The translations under genes and the position numbers were made by a program. From Tupaia tana (lineage: Eukaryota; Chordata; Mammalia; Scandentia; Tupaiidae), in assembly GCA_026018925.1 (NCBI GenBank), contig JAKSZU010000018.1, positions 31,000,452 through 31,064,451 on the forward strand: a stretch of 64,000 nucleotides of DNA, given 5' to 3'. Below, piece by piece: positions 21,176 to 29,639 of this stretch (positions within the stretch are counted from its first letter, which is position 1; each line of letters begins with the position of its first letter). The notes under the pieces were generated by a model. The model saw only the letters and a list, made by a program, of their open reading frames with translations. It did not search any database and was not told the DNA's origin.

Positions 21176-23746
21176 TTTCTTATGCATGCTTGATTGGATA
21201 TGTGCATGTGTTACACTCTCTCATGAATAAAGAAAAAATAAGTATGAATTTACTTTGGTCCAAAAAAAAGGTTTTTAATTCATGCAGATTTTTTTTTTCT
21301 TTTTTTTGGAGAGGTTTTTGCTATAGGGCGCGTGTGCTCGCCAGACAGACAGAGAGATAGAAAGCAGGAAATCACCCCCCAGGGGGGATGGCCACGCCGC
21401 AATCCCTTCTCCTCCATTCTCCTCTCGGGATCTTGGGCACGCACGCACACGCGCCCGGCGTGAGTTTAAGCCGCCGGGTCCGGGACTCGAGCCGCGGTCG
21501 ACTACGTGGGAGTCCAGCAACATAGCCATTACGCTAACTGCTGGTCCCATTCATGCAGATTTTTCATAATATGCATTTTCCATGAACTTTTTTTTTTAAT
21601 TGCCAGAGTGCATGTGGGCTTGCCAGAGAGTGATAGAGCAAGAGAGAGCACCCCCCTCCACCCCCACAATGGAACATGGTCACACCTCAATCTCTTTTCC
21701 TCCATTTCTCCATCCTGTAGGTATTTGGGGCACACACATACACATATGAACGGCGTGTTTTTCAAACTGCCATGGTGAGGATTCAAACTGTGGTTGGCAT
21801 GTGGATCCAGCTCCTTTAACCTCTAGGCTACGGGGCCAGCTCTCCATGAACTTTTTGAAGATCCATTGTATATAGATTTGTATGTGTGAGAGTGTATCAG
21901 GAGGTAAAGGGTTTTATGTGAACTGACCTATGTCCCTGTAATGTTAGTTATTTTAAATAGATTGACTCATGTTTTTAACATTCATTCATTCAACAAACAT
22001 CTTATTCAAATTCCAGTTTCACTTTAGCTATGTGGCCTTAAGCAAATTATTGAACTTCTTCAAAATGCTATTTTTTTACTGAGCTGGTAACCAAAGATCT
22101 CCTGTAGGACTAGAAACATTTAGATCAGCCGGTGTGTGTATGGTAACATGAATGTGCATGAACCCTGTCTTCTCAGATGCTGGAGCCCCCACCTACATGT
22201 ATGAGTTTCAGTATCGTCAAAGCTCTTTAGCAGCCATTAGACCCGAAACAGTGATAGCAGACCATGGGGACGAACTCTTCTTAGTCTTCGGGGCACCGTT
22301 TTTAAAAGGTAATGGCTCTTTTGTTGACTATGAGTTTAGAGTTAGGAGATCTAGGTTCCAGCCTTATTTGGTGGCTTAGTAAGTTGTTTCTTTCCTCCTG
22401 GTCTTAGTTTCTCCACTGACTGTACAAGGGTTGACCCCCATGGGACAGTCCCCCACCTTCCTCCTCTACCAGGAGAATGTGTATTTGTGTGTCCTCAGCC
22501 ATAATCACCATGCGACATTAGTAAGACAGGTGATGGGTCACCTGCAGGGCCCTGCTCCAGGATGAGCATGCCACTGTTCAACCTCCCACTCACAAGAGCC
22601 TATTAGGTTCAAGGTGTTAACCTGGAATCAAGTCTAATGTATTGGGTTGATGGAAAAGTCGTGACACACTTTTGCATAGAAAAATATGTCATGACTTTTC
22701 CAACAACCCAGTATGTCTATCAGTTCGTGTCTCTACCTAAAACTAATAACTTTTAAAATTTTAATGTATCTAATAATATATTTTAAGGACAATCTTTTAC
22801 TTTAACTCTCAGCAGTCACAAATTGTGACCCATCCCATGGCTCTGGGTATCTACTGGTTAGTGATATGTTAAGATTATTGTAGAACTATTATTTTTCAGA
22901 TGCCATGAAAATGTGGGTAGGTGAAGGAGATCGAAAAAAGATCCAAGAGAGTGCAACCCTGGGAGGTGGGGTTGCAGGCCCATTGCAGAGTCCTCGGTCA
23001 GTTGATCTCAAACTTAATGTACACACAAATAAATCTGGTTCTTTTCAAAATGCAGACCTTGACTCAGAAGGTATGGAGTAAGGGCTAAGACTGTATTTCT
23101 AACCAGTTCCCAAGAGATGCTGCTGTTGCTGCTTCAAGTACCACTTGGAGAAGCAAAGGCTTTTTTCCTTTTTCTTGTTCCTCTCAGAGAGTAACTCAGA
23201 AGATGACATCAAAGCCAGCAAGATGATGATGAAATTCTGGGCCAACTTTGCTCGGAATGGGTAAGACCGGTAGCAATGAAGGAATAGTATCAGCGGTGGT
23301 GGCTGGGGGTAGGGTAGGGCATACCTATTGGGAAGAGATGGCTTCTAAAGTTTTGGTGATCAAGCTCTTGTCCCTGGCCCATAGCACTGTGACAATGAGT
23401 GCTTTCTAAAAATAGATAGGCTGCCCCAGGAGATGGTGAGATCTCCATCTCTGGGGGTATGCAAGCCTCTTGGCAGAGAAAAGCCAGAGGATCCCTGCAA
23501 ATCTCTTGGGTTTTCAAGACCACACAGTGCTTTGGAGAATTTCTATTTGATTCTGTTCCCAGGAACCCCAATGGAGAGGGGCTGCCCCATTGGCCAGAGT
23601 ATGACCACAAGGAAGGGTACCTGCAGATTGATGTCACCACCCAGGCAGCCCAAAAGCTGAAGGACAAAGAAACAGCTTTCTGGACTGAGCTCATGGCCAA
23701 ACAGGCAGCAGGAAAGCCGCCCCAGATAGAACACATTGAGCTGTGA
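7317..23746 (+). CDS. CES1: Carboxylesterase 1-type gene, 3' nine exons (partial gene)
   Basis: A serine hydrolase of the ER lumen that cleaves ester and amide bonds in drugs and lipids. Coding exons are 7317-7421, 8943-9047, 11439-11477, 15906-16046, 16958-17038, 17308-17455, 22177-22308, 23188-23260 and 23563-23746. They join in frame without stops into the C-terminal 335 residues. Sizes 105, 105, 39, 141, 81, 148, 132 and 73 and all phases fit human CES1 exons 6-13. Visible are the disulfide pair in [13 protein letters not shown], the catalytic Glu in GINKQEFGW, the catalytic His in ADHGDE and the ER-retention tail HIEL. The nucleophile Ser and signal peptide are in exons 1-5, left of the window. 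CES1 is preferred over other carboxylesterases because of sequence match and the convergent SLC6A2 neighbour. Confidence 0.93.
7738..8019 (-). repeat. Young tRNA-derived SINE with 15-bp target-site duplication
   Basis: Body about 7753-8004, antisense. It is flanked by identical CATTTTTTTAATGGT copies at 7738-7752 and 8005-8019. It is one arm of an inverted pair with the SINE at 8043. Confidence 0.88.
8043..8316 (+). repeat. Young tRNA-derived SINE, sense copy
   Basis: Starts GGGCCAGCAG, has a pol III B-box like GGTTCGAGTCC near 8090, then the tRNA-unrelated body and the CCCTATAGCAAAA end with an A-rich tail. It lies 38 bp from the preceding SINE in opposite orientation. Confidence 0.88.
8336..8505. 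repeat. CCTT-rich and (GT)n simple repeats
   Basis: A CCTTCCTTCCTCCC tract at about 8336-8372 and a GT run at 8458-8500. Confidence 0.85.
8412..8645 (-). repeat. Possible second-type SINE (type C), antisense
   Basis: The TTTCATAAGCAAGAGAGAG start and CACCTCCAACCTTCAGCTGG body resemble the reverse complement of the element at 20957-21236. The match is loose. Confidence 0.45.
8690..8862 (-). repeat. tRNA-derived SINE, shortened copy
   Basis: Antisense. CTATAGGGCATGTGCGCTCACC at the tail side and the complement of the B-box region near 8795. The middle body (the CTCCTCCATTCTCC block) is missing. Confidence 0.75.
8943..9047 (+). CDS. CES1: CES1 exon 7 equivalent
   Basis: Encodes [20 protein letters not shown] and onward (35 residues). 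Both cysteines of the second CES disulfide are present. Acceptor CACAG, donor GTAGGT, phase 0. Confidence 0.95.
9478..9832. repeat. Degenerate (CATC)n low-complexity tract
   Basis: About 350 bp rich in CATCCATC, CCATTCATCC and ATCATCC with interruptions: an old tetranucleotide repeat in the intron between CES1 exons 7 and 8. Confidence 0.85.
9833..11430. other. CES1 intron, mostly unrecognised, with old-repeat traces
   Basis: At 9835-10040 there are faint matches to the ancient repeat seen again at 12070-13230. The rest shows no recognisable exon or repeat. The short frames near 10899-11436 do not look protein-like. Confidence 0.4.
11439..11477 (+). CDS. CES1: CES1 exon 8 equivalent (39 bp)
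   Basis: Encodes [13 protein letters not shown], matching KFLSLDLQGDPRE of human CES1. The very short exon is typical of this gene. Acceptor CACAG, donor GTAAGG. Confidence 0.93.
11555..11705 (-). repeat. MIR-like ancient SINE fragment
   Basis: AGAAGCTCAGAGAGGTCAGT, then a GACTGGAATC block, resembles the reverse complement of the MIR core. Confidence 0.45.
12070..13230. repeat. Ancient interspersed repeat split by a young SINE
   Basis: Runs such as ATATGCCAGGAC, GAGGATACAGCAGTGAGAGA, GCAAAGGCCCTGAGGCAGGA and, after the SINE, GGAGGGTTTTAAACAGAGGA match one long, widely dispersed mammalian repeat (class not resolved). The halves 12070-12600 and 12870-13230 are collinear. Confidence 0.6.
12601..12870 (+). 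repeat. tRNA-derived SINE inserted in an ancient repeat
   Basis: Sense copy with GGTTCGAATCC B-box, the AGGAGAATGGAGAAGGG body and the GCCCTATAGCAAAAATCTCT end. Confidence 0.85.
13742..15030 (-). mobile_element. Solo LTR of an endogenous retrovirus, antisense, with 6-bp duplication
   Basis: The LTR body 13748-15024 (1277 bp) starts TG and ends CA on the plus strand and is flanked by TATTTT at 13742-13747 and 15025-15030. Reading the minus strand, an AATAAA signal lies near 13906-13911, about 155 bp before the LTR end, as expected for a U5 region. A 6-bp duplication and a long LTR fit class II (ERVK-like) elements. There is no internal viral sequence and no gene. Confidence 0.72.
15130..15326 (-). 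mobile_element. Second Tigger-type terminal-inverted-repeat element
   Basis: The ends CAGTGTCACATTTTGG and the reverse complement of GTTAAGTGACACGTGACTG form imperfect inverted repeats. The body (GTTTGTGTAGGTACACTCGATG) follows a common mammalian Tigger-derived nonautonomous element. It is nested inside the larger Tigger remnant. Confidence 0.6.
15622..15677. repeat. (CA)n/(TG)n(TA)n microsatellite
   Basis: ACACACACATG followed by a TG run and a TA run. The junction is self-complementary. Confidence 0.95.
15906..16046 (+). CDS. CES1: CES1 exon 9 equivalent, carries catalytic Glu
   Basis: Encodes 47 residues from [20 protein letters not shown] to [13 protein letters not shown]. The Glu of KQEFGW aligns with Glu354 of the human catalytic triad. 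Acceptor TCCAG, donor GTGAGA, phase 0. Confidence 0.96.
16958..17038 (+). CDS. CES1: CES1 exon 10 equivalent
   Basis: Encodes [20 protein letters not shown] and onward (27 residues). The acceptor AACAG follows a T-rich tract. The donor is GTTAAG, weaker than the others. Confidence 0.93.
17308..17455 (+). CDS. CES1: CES1 exon 11 equivalent
   Basis: Encodes [20 protein letters not shown] through [12 protein letters not shown] and ends in phase 1, completed as Asp by the next exon. Acceptor TTCAG, donor GTGAGT. Confidence 0.95.
17456..19400. other. CES1 intron 11, first part, no recognised exon
   Basis: About 17640-18150 has LTR-like composition, but I could not assign it to a family. The remainder is unclassified intron. 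Confidence 0.4.
19407..19650 (-). repeat. tRNA-derived SINE with 14-bp duplication
   Basis: Short antisense copy with an ATT-rich tail. TGTGCTAAAATATT occurs at 19407-19420 and 19637-19650. Confidence 0.87.
20335..20490 (+). repeat. tRNA-derived SINE, short subfamily
   Basis: GGCATGGTGGTTAGGGGTGC (A-box region), the B-box-like AGTTTGAGTCC, then directly CACTTTCTC and CTCTCT with a TCAAATTAAAATA end. The middle body is absent, as in the copies at 29466, 58079 and 58754. Confidence 0.75.
20521..20604. mobile_element. MITE-A (copy 2)
   Basis: TA-flanked palindrome of about 80 bp: CGGGTCATCAGAAAAGTCATGAC at the left and the matching ACAACTTTTCCAACGACCC at the right. Confidence 0.75.
20671..20922 (+). 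repeat. Young SINE inside MITE-B
   Basis: Starts GGGACCAGCAGTTAG and ends CCCTATAGCAAAAACCTCTC plus poly-A. Near-identical AAAAAACTGTAAGTT / AAAAAACTGTAATTT copies flank it. Confidence 0.88.
20957..21236 (+). repeat. Second-type tRNA-derived SINE (type C) inside MITE-B
   Basis: Has a B-box-like GGTTCAAATCC at about 21018 and an AGGATTGTGGCGTGGCAAGA block shared with the main family, but a different 5' part and a CTCTCTCATGAATAAAG end. It contains a (CT)n run at about 21132-21174. Confidence 0.75.
21278..21564 (-). repeat. Young SINE inside MITE-B with 16-bp duplication
   Basis: Antisense full-length copy. ATTCATGCAGATTTTT occurs at about 21278-21293 and again at 21549-21564. Confidence 0.9.
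21580..21855 (-). repeat. SINE of CAATTGCCAGAG subfamily inside MITE-B
   Basis: Antisense copy flanked by CCATGAACTTTT at 21580-21591 and 21844-21855. Subfamily mate of the SINE at 6426. Confidence 0.87.
21975..22120 (+). repeat. MIR-like ancient SINE fragment
   Basis: TCCAGTTTCACTTTAGCTAT followed by GTGGCCTTAAGCAAATTATT matches the MIR core with its usual spacing. It lies just upstream of CES1 exon 12. Confidence 0.6.
22177..22308 (+). CDS. CES1: CES1 exon 12 equivalent, carries catalytic His
   Basis: Encodes (D)[20 protein letters not shown] and onward to FGAPFLK, ending in phase 1. The His of ADHGDE aligns with His468 of the human triad. Acceptor TCTCAG, donor GTAATG. Confidence 0.96.
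22640..22713. mobile_element. MITE-A (copy 3)
   Basis: Best-preserved copy, TA-flanked: TTGGGTTGATGGAAAAGTC at the left and GACTTTTCCAACAACCCAG at the right, with about 30 bp between the arms. Confidence 0.8.
23188..23260 (+). CDS. CES1: CES1 exon 13 equivalent
   Basis: Encodes (E)[23 protein letters not shown] and ends in phase 2. Acceptor CTCAG, donor GTAAGA. Confidence 0.95.
23563..23746 (+). CDS. CES1: CES1 exon 14 equivalent, C-terminus and stop
   Basis: Encodes (G)[18 protein letters not shown] through PPQIEHIEL and TGA at 23744-23746. The HIEL tail is the luminal ER retention signal of CES1 enzymes. The 3' UTR follows directly. Confidence 0.97.
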
Positions 23747-23942
23747 ACAGAAGGCCCAGCCATTCTCAGGAGCCTGAAGGAGTCAAAACAAGGGTGTTCT
23801 ACAGAAGATGTTTGCAGGCCAAAGAAGCACCGTATTGTGGAGACTGAAGAATTGTCTGGCGGGAAGAGGAGGAGGCCAAGGAGAGGGAATTTTTATACAT
23901 GTGGCCTCAATTTGGGAAATAAATGTTCTTTTGGAGACCAAA
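23747..23942 (+). promoter_or_regulatory. CES1: CES1 3' UTR with AATAAA polyadenylation signal
   Basis: AATAAA at 23918-23923 lies about 170 bases after the stop, followed by a GT/T-rich stretch. A short 3' UTR fits carboxylesterase mRNAs. The cleavage site is inferred at about 23940. Confidence 0.8.
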
Positions 23943-24600
23943 ACAATGTTTTAGGCTGTAATTCATCTATCCTCCTCAGAGAGAGGGGAAAGGAGAGGGT
24001 ACCAACCGTAGGAAGTTCCCCTTCTGGGCATAGCTTAGCCTCTTAGACAGGCAGAGTCTAACAGCCTGGGCTTTGGGACGTGCTAAGGAGGATGCTGGAC
24101 CTGCTCCATGTCTTTGGGCCCCCAAGATCTTCCAGCAGTAGAATCTGGGCTAGCCAGAATGAAGCATCCCTCTATCTAATTTGGAGCTGCCTGGGGAGAT
24201 GGAGGAGGACCAGGTGGAGAATGTACCTGGACAGGGCAAAAGGGATAGGCACCATGGTAACACTGTGGCATCATTGCATGGCCTTTACTGAGCCTTCCTC
24301 CCCCTACAGTAGCCTCACAGGCCCCTCCATGAACCCGTCTCTGAGCCTCCTTTGTAGCCTGAATGACTTCAGGATCAGGCAGTGACCACCCTGGAGTAAA
24401 TCTCCAAAGTGTCATCCTAAAACTGTCTCAGAATTTCAGGGGGGTGATTTCTAGATTCATGAGGGAGATAGAAAATTTCAAGGAGTGTTATTTTTATGGT
24501 AAGAACCAAGAAAACCTGGATTATCTTCAAAATCATAACTTTTCCTCTACCAAAGATCTGAAGTTGCAAAGAAAATCATTGCCCTGAAATCTAAAGGAAG
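23943..24600. other. Intergenic DNA, nothing recognised
   Basis: Start of the 22-kb region between the converging CES1 and SLC6A2 ends. There are no convincing frames or repeats here. Confidence 0.45.
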
Positions 24601-26008
24601 ACAGGCACTTTGGAGGGGAGGTGGAATGGGAACACTAGCTTACATCTCCTGGTGGAATACAGGGTCATCACATATGCAAATAGGATTATACCAGGTATTT
24701 TAATCAAGCGCTAAAGGCCAGGTGTGGGCTACTATGACACTTTAAAAATCTCTGGGAATCACAGCTCCAAGGGGGAGCTTACACTCACTCACAGTCTTTT
24801 CTCTATGGACTTCTAACAAGTGGTCATGGAATAGATTTGGAGCAGAGAGTAAGACCAGAGAAAACCTGCCTCCAGGAGTGTAGACATAAAGCTCTGCTCA
24901 GACATTTTCTCCTAAAGAACAAACTCCTTCAACCACTGGGAAAGAGAAGCAAACCCTGTTTCCTCTTAAGGGACTAGTGAAGACTTATTGAGATGGAAGA
25001 AAAGGAACATTTTAAAACCTGGGAGTGGGACAGGAAACTGTCGTGGGTCCAGATCATTAGAGGGGAGACCAGTACTGCTGGGGAGCGGCTAGATCACTGA
25101 GAAAGACCCATGTCCAAATCTTTGGAATTTAAGACCTGCCAAAACTGAGGCTGAACTAAGACCAGAGAAACTGGTTGAGTTAGCTGCTGCCGGAGTTAGC
25201 AAGTATCCAGTAACAGAAATCTGCTGGGAGAGGGCAAAAGTGTGAAAAGAGACCCTCACTGAAGAGCAGGTGCATAGGGCAGGTCTAAAGCTGAGAGTGG
25301 AACAAGACAGTAAGACAATCCTTTAGAAAACCAACCTTCACCAAGCACACTAGAACAAGCACAGGGTAACACTAGAATAATGCAGGTGATGCACTTAGGA
25401 TAACCATGGCAATGTCAAAACCCAGGTTTTGCTCACTTTCTGACTAGATTGGCTCAACTTCCCCACCACATACTCACACGCACAATCCATCTAGCAGGAG
25501 AAAAGACATACCTATATCAACTCATAAATACTATTTTCTTTAGTTTATATCCTCCTACATATATCAAACATTGAATCCAAAATTGCATATATGTGAAATA
25601 ATAATAATAAAACTATTAATAATTGACAGAACTAGATATTAAAAATAACAGACTGAGAATTTAAAATAACTGTATGGAAAACTCATATGAGTACTTTCTC
25701 ATAGAAATTTTTATTATATAAATTATAATGAAGAAGCAAATGGAAATGTTAGAAAATTTTTAAAAATAATAACAGAAATGATAAATGACTCTAATGGGTT
25801 CATTAGTAGATTTGACACAGCTAAGAAAAGAATGAGTCAATTTTAAGATAGGTTAATATAAATTACTCAATTAACCAAAAGGAAAAAAGTGAGGAGAACA
25901 AACAGAACAGAGGCTCTAAGAGCTGTGGGATATCAAATGGTCCAACATATGTATAACTGGAATTCTAGAATGAGAAGAGAGAAAGAACAGGGGGAAAATA
26001 TATTTTAA

Positions 26009-26325
26009 AAGATAAAGGCTGGAGACCAGAATATGGCTTAATGGTTACAATGCTGTGCTCCCACGTAATCAATGCGGGTTCAAGTCCCAGACCCAGTGGC
26101 AAAAACAAACAAACAAACAAACTCATGCTGAGCATGTGTGTGTGCATGCCCAAAATCCCAAGAGGAGAGAATGGAGGAGAAGGGATTGCGGTGTGGTCAT
26201 CCGTTCTGGGGGATGATTTCTTCCTTTCTGTCTCTCTGACTCTCTCTGTCTCTCTGGTGAGGGCACATGCCCTATAGCAAAATCTCTCAAAATAAAGAAA
26301 GAAGGAAATAATAAGATCAAGGCTG
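26009..26325 (+). repeat. tRNA-derived SINE inside old L1
   Basis: Body about 26022-26312, flanked by AAGATAAAGGCTG and AAGATCAAGGCTG (one mismatch). It carries an extra (AAAC)n run in the body. Confidence 0.85.
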
Positions 26326-26982
26326 AGAATTTTCTTAAAATAATGAGACATCAAAGCATAGACCTAAAATGCTCAGAGAATCCCAAGATCTACACAACAA
26401 CCAACATGTCTAGATGTATAATGAGAAAATATTGAAGGCAGCCAAAGGAAAGACAGTAAATACTGAGAAAACGAGTTACAACAGACTTTGTAATGAAAAC
26501 TACGCCAGAAAATAATAGAGTGACATCTAAAGTGCTGAGAGGAAAAAACTTTCAACCCAGATTTCTTTTTTGAAAAAGAAAAAGAAAAAAGACTTTTTAG
26601 ACAAACAACTGAGAAAATTTATTATTAGCATATCAGTGTCACATAAATATTAAATGAAGTTCTTTATGCAGAAGGTGATGGAAAAACTTGAATCTATACC
26701 AAAGAAGTGAAGATCTACAGAACTTTAGAATAAGTGTTAAGGTAAGATGTTTTATTGTAAATCACTGTCTAAAGCAAAAACACTACTAATGAACTATGAG
26801 TGTAGTGATTATATAAGAGCAAAATATATGACAAAAATAGCACAAAAGATGGGACAGGACTATAAGGTACACTGTTGTAAGATTCTTACACTCCATGTCA
26901 TTGGTATTATATTATTTGAAGGTATGATATGGTTAATATGATTAAAACAATATACACTATATACTCAAAACAATGACTGAAT

Positions 26983-27070
26983 ATATATATATACATATAT
27001 ATATACATATATATATATATACATATATGTATATATATGTATTTATTTATTTATTTATTTATTTATTTAT
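26983..27070. repeat. (TA)n / (TTTA)n simple repeat
   Basis: An ATATATACATATAT tract passing into TTTATTTATTT, which is also the tail of the SINE that follows. Confidence 0.9.
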
Positions 27071-27308
27071 TTTTGCCATAGGATGTGTGTGCCTGCCAGA
27101 GAGAGAGAGAGAAAGTGAGAGGGAAAGTGAGATATCACCCTGAAGGGGGAAGGGCCAAGCTGCAATCTCTTTTCCTCCATTCTCCTCTTGGGATTTTGGG
27201 CACACACACACACACATATGCCTGGCATGATTTTCAAGCCACCAGTTTCAGGATTTGAACTGCATCAGTCATGTGGGAGTCTAGCTCCTTCACCACCACA
27301 CCAACTTT
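27070..27308 (-). repeat. tRNA-derived SINE, diverged
   Basis: Antisense. GCCATAGGATGTGTGTGCC near the tail, the CTCCATTCTCCTCTTGGGAT body, and the 5' end near 27300. Confidence 0.8.
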
Positions 27309-27834
27309 TTAACAGGTATGAATAATAACCCAAGAGTGAAATAAGATAAAAGATAAAAAATCATCCAAAAGCAAACAGACAAACAGAAAATAAGGAAACA
27401 AAAACACATGCGCAAATAGAAAAGTGCCACTAAAATGGTAGATTTTAATCCATCCACATCCATAATTACATTAAATAAAAAGGATTGAAACACACCAACC
27501 AAAAGAAGTGGCCAGATTGGATGAAACAAAGCAAGACCCAACTAAACAGTGTCATGTGGGCCTGGCTCTGCTCTTTGATGTCTTCTCCCAGCTTTCAAGC
27601 CTCACCCATCTTTCAGTTTCTCTTTCTCCACATCTAGAAAGCTGGTAAGAGAGCCTGGGTCCTTCCTTTGGTGTCAATGAAAGATCTAAACAGCAAGAGA
27701 GCTTACTGCTTACGGCCCAACGCAGAGTGTTCACGCCACACCTTGTCCTACTGTCTGAAAGTCTCACAGAGCTCTCTGGGGCTACACTGAGGTGAAGAAA
27801 CAGCTTGTTTTTCCTTTGGTCAGGAACAAGGGAG

Positions 27835-27965
27835 CAGGGGTCAGCAAGTTGCAGCCAGATCGCACTCACTATGTAGACAAGGCTTTACTGGAACACAGAA
27901 TCATTTGTTTACACATAGGTTATTGTTTGCAAGATGACATAATATGAGGACTCTACACCAGGGGA
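27835..27965. mobile_element. hAT-Charlie-type DNA transposon fragment
   Basis: AGGGGTCAGCAAGTTGCAGC and GGCTTTACTGGAACACAGAA match a common mammalian hAT element. A related piece is at 39535-39640. Confidence 0.55.
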
Positions 27966-29090
27966 TGTGAAGGCAGCCCTGGGTCCGTGAAGTGTGCAAC
28001 CTCTACAACGGTAGGTGGCTTGAATCTGTCTGCCTGGAAACCATGTTTGACTGGAGCTTTGAGTTCTGGATTTCTCAAGGGTAGAAACCCACCTCTCCTC
28101 TGCTCATAGATGCCACTCAAACCTACCCGGTTGTCTTGGGTACTCTTAGTTTTGCCTTGGGCAGGAGAAGAAAATGCAGATCTCTATTCTCAAGGACCCC
28201 AGCAACACCACACCCTCATTTAAGTGCCCCCTTCTGTTTATCGTCCCAGCTCAGGAGATCCATAGCTTGATGGTAAACGTTTGCTCCTCTATTATCTTTC
28301 ATTCTAAAGCTAAAATCTTGCAGGATTCAGATATATTAGACTCAAAAGCTAAGAGATAACTCTGGCTTCCTGTGCTCTTCTTCCATACTCCTTTTCTAAA
28401 ACAGGAATTGAGAAGTGCCCCAGATGCCTGAAGGAAAGCTGCAAGGATTCAGTGAAACGTGGGGTGGAAAAGAAGAGATGGGAAAAAACCCACCAGTTCC
28501 TGTTAGTATTTCAAATTGATGCTTACCATGCCTGGACTGAAAGCAAGGGACAGACCTCCAAATCTTTATCACATCCAAAGACCATGGGAGTGGGTATGAA
28601 TAATTTTCACCAGCCCAGGTACTCCTTTGTCCTTCAGAGCTGCAGAAAGTGGTCCCCTATTTTAGCATGACTTAAACCTATCATGTCAGCTATGGGTGCC
28701 CCTCCTCTCCTTGCCTCAGCCCAGGCTCCTTCCAGCACTGGATTATGGGGGAAGGGGTGACTTCCAGAGCTTCCCCTCTGGTCCTAACCATTACATACAG
28801 CTCCTTGGTGACAAATACAGTATGTTCACCACCTACATTTCCTCTCAGTCTTCAGACAACCCTGGAGCAGGGGTGGGGGGAGTTATTTGTATTAGACGGA
28901 GCCTCAGAGGGAGAAATGCTCTAACCAAGGTCACAGAGCTGGTACCACCGAGCAGAGACACAGGCACAGGTCTCTGTTTTCAGATCCTGGTGGCAAGAGC
29001 AATTCAGTCTTCATGGCCATCAGCTCATTTGTGTATGCCTGCACATGGGCATGAGAAATCAAAGCAAAGGCGAGTCAGCTGGTGACCAGA
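27966..29090. other. Intergenic DNA with weak MIR trace
   Basis: About 28850-28990 resembles an antisense MIR core. The frame at 28696-29085 does not resemble any protein I know. Confidence 0.35.
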
Positions 29091-29094
29091 GGCT

Positions 29095-29420
29095 TTCTGT
29101 TAGACTGTGGGCTCTTTGGGGTCAGATTCACTTTTCTGGCCCCTTGGTAAGTCCTTGACAACCCGACTGGATGGATAGACCGATAGATGAGCAGCCAAAT
29201 GGATCACCAAGTGATCACCAGCCTTTGAGAATCTGTTGCTTATACTCTGAATCCTAGAATAGTAATGATAACTAGAACTTATTCAACATTTATGTGCTCT
29301 CTTTATAAAGTACTTTTCATATTAATTCAAACAATCTTCATAGCAACCCTATTAGGTGAATACTTGGTATCGATCCCATGACAGTCAACACAAGGCCTAA
29401 GAAAACTCAGCAAATGTCAG
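29095..29420 (+). repeat. L2/MIR-class ancient repeats
   Basis: TTAGACTGTGGGCTCTTTGG resembles the L2 3' end. TATAAAGTACTTTTCATATT with CATAGCAACCCTATTAGGTG matches another ancient repeat. Confidence 0.5.
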
Positions 29421-29465
29421 ATAAGACCTGCTAGATTTTGTGGTGCAAAGTAGGCCCAGCTGCTA

Positions 29466-29595
29466 GGGCAGGATGGTGGCATGGTGGTTAAGGTGCTGGA
29501 CTCCTACATGACCTCCCCCAGTTTGAGTCCTAGGCCTGATGGCTTGCTTTCTCATTTTTTCCCCCTCTCTCCCTCTGGTCAAATTTTTAAAAATA
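29466..29595 (+). repeat. tRNA-derived SINE, short subfamily
   Basis: GGCATGGTGGTTAAGGTGCTGG and AGTTTGAGTCC, then CTTTCTCATTTTTTCCCCC and a GGTCAAATTTTTAAAAA tail. Confidence 0.75.
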
Positions 29596-29639
29596 ATGAT
29601 GATGAAAAATAAAACTAGATAATTCTTTAAAAATATAGG

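Larger units (their letters stand above)
20631..21866 (+). mobile_element. MITE-B, short Tc1/mariner-type element split by four SINEs
   Basis: When the SINEs are removed, the left arm GGGGACTTCAAGAAGTTC and the right arm CCATGAACTTTTTGAAGATCC bracket a short AT-rich core (GAATTTACTTTGGTCC, TTCATGCAGATTTTTCATAA). The same core in the same order occurs uninterrupted at 36622-36743 and inverted at 47726-48150. The element has no coding capacity. Confidence 0.72.
24600..27545 (+). mobile_element. Old L1 (L1M-type), sense, 5' UTR to start of ORF2
   Basis: From about 25700 the text follows L1M ORF1 (GACTCTAATGGGTTCATTAG, AGAATTTTCTTAAAATAATG, AAAGTGCTGAGAGGAAAAAA). 27305-27545 follows the inter-ORF region and the first ORF2 codons, stopping at CAAGACCCAACTA. 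All frames are broken. 24600-25600 is assigned as its 5' UTR by position and composition only. Two SINEs are inserted. Confidence 0.75.
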
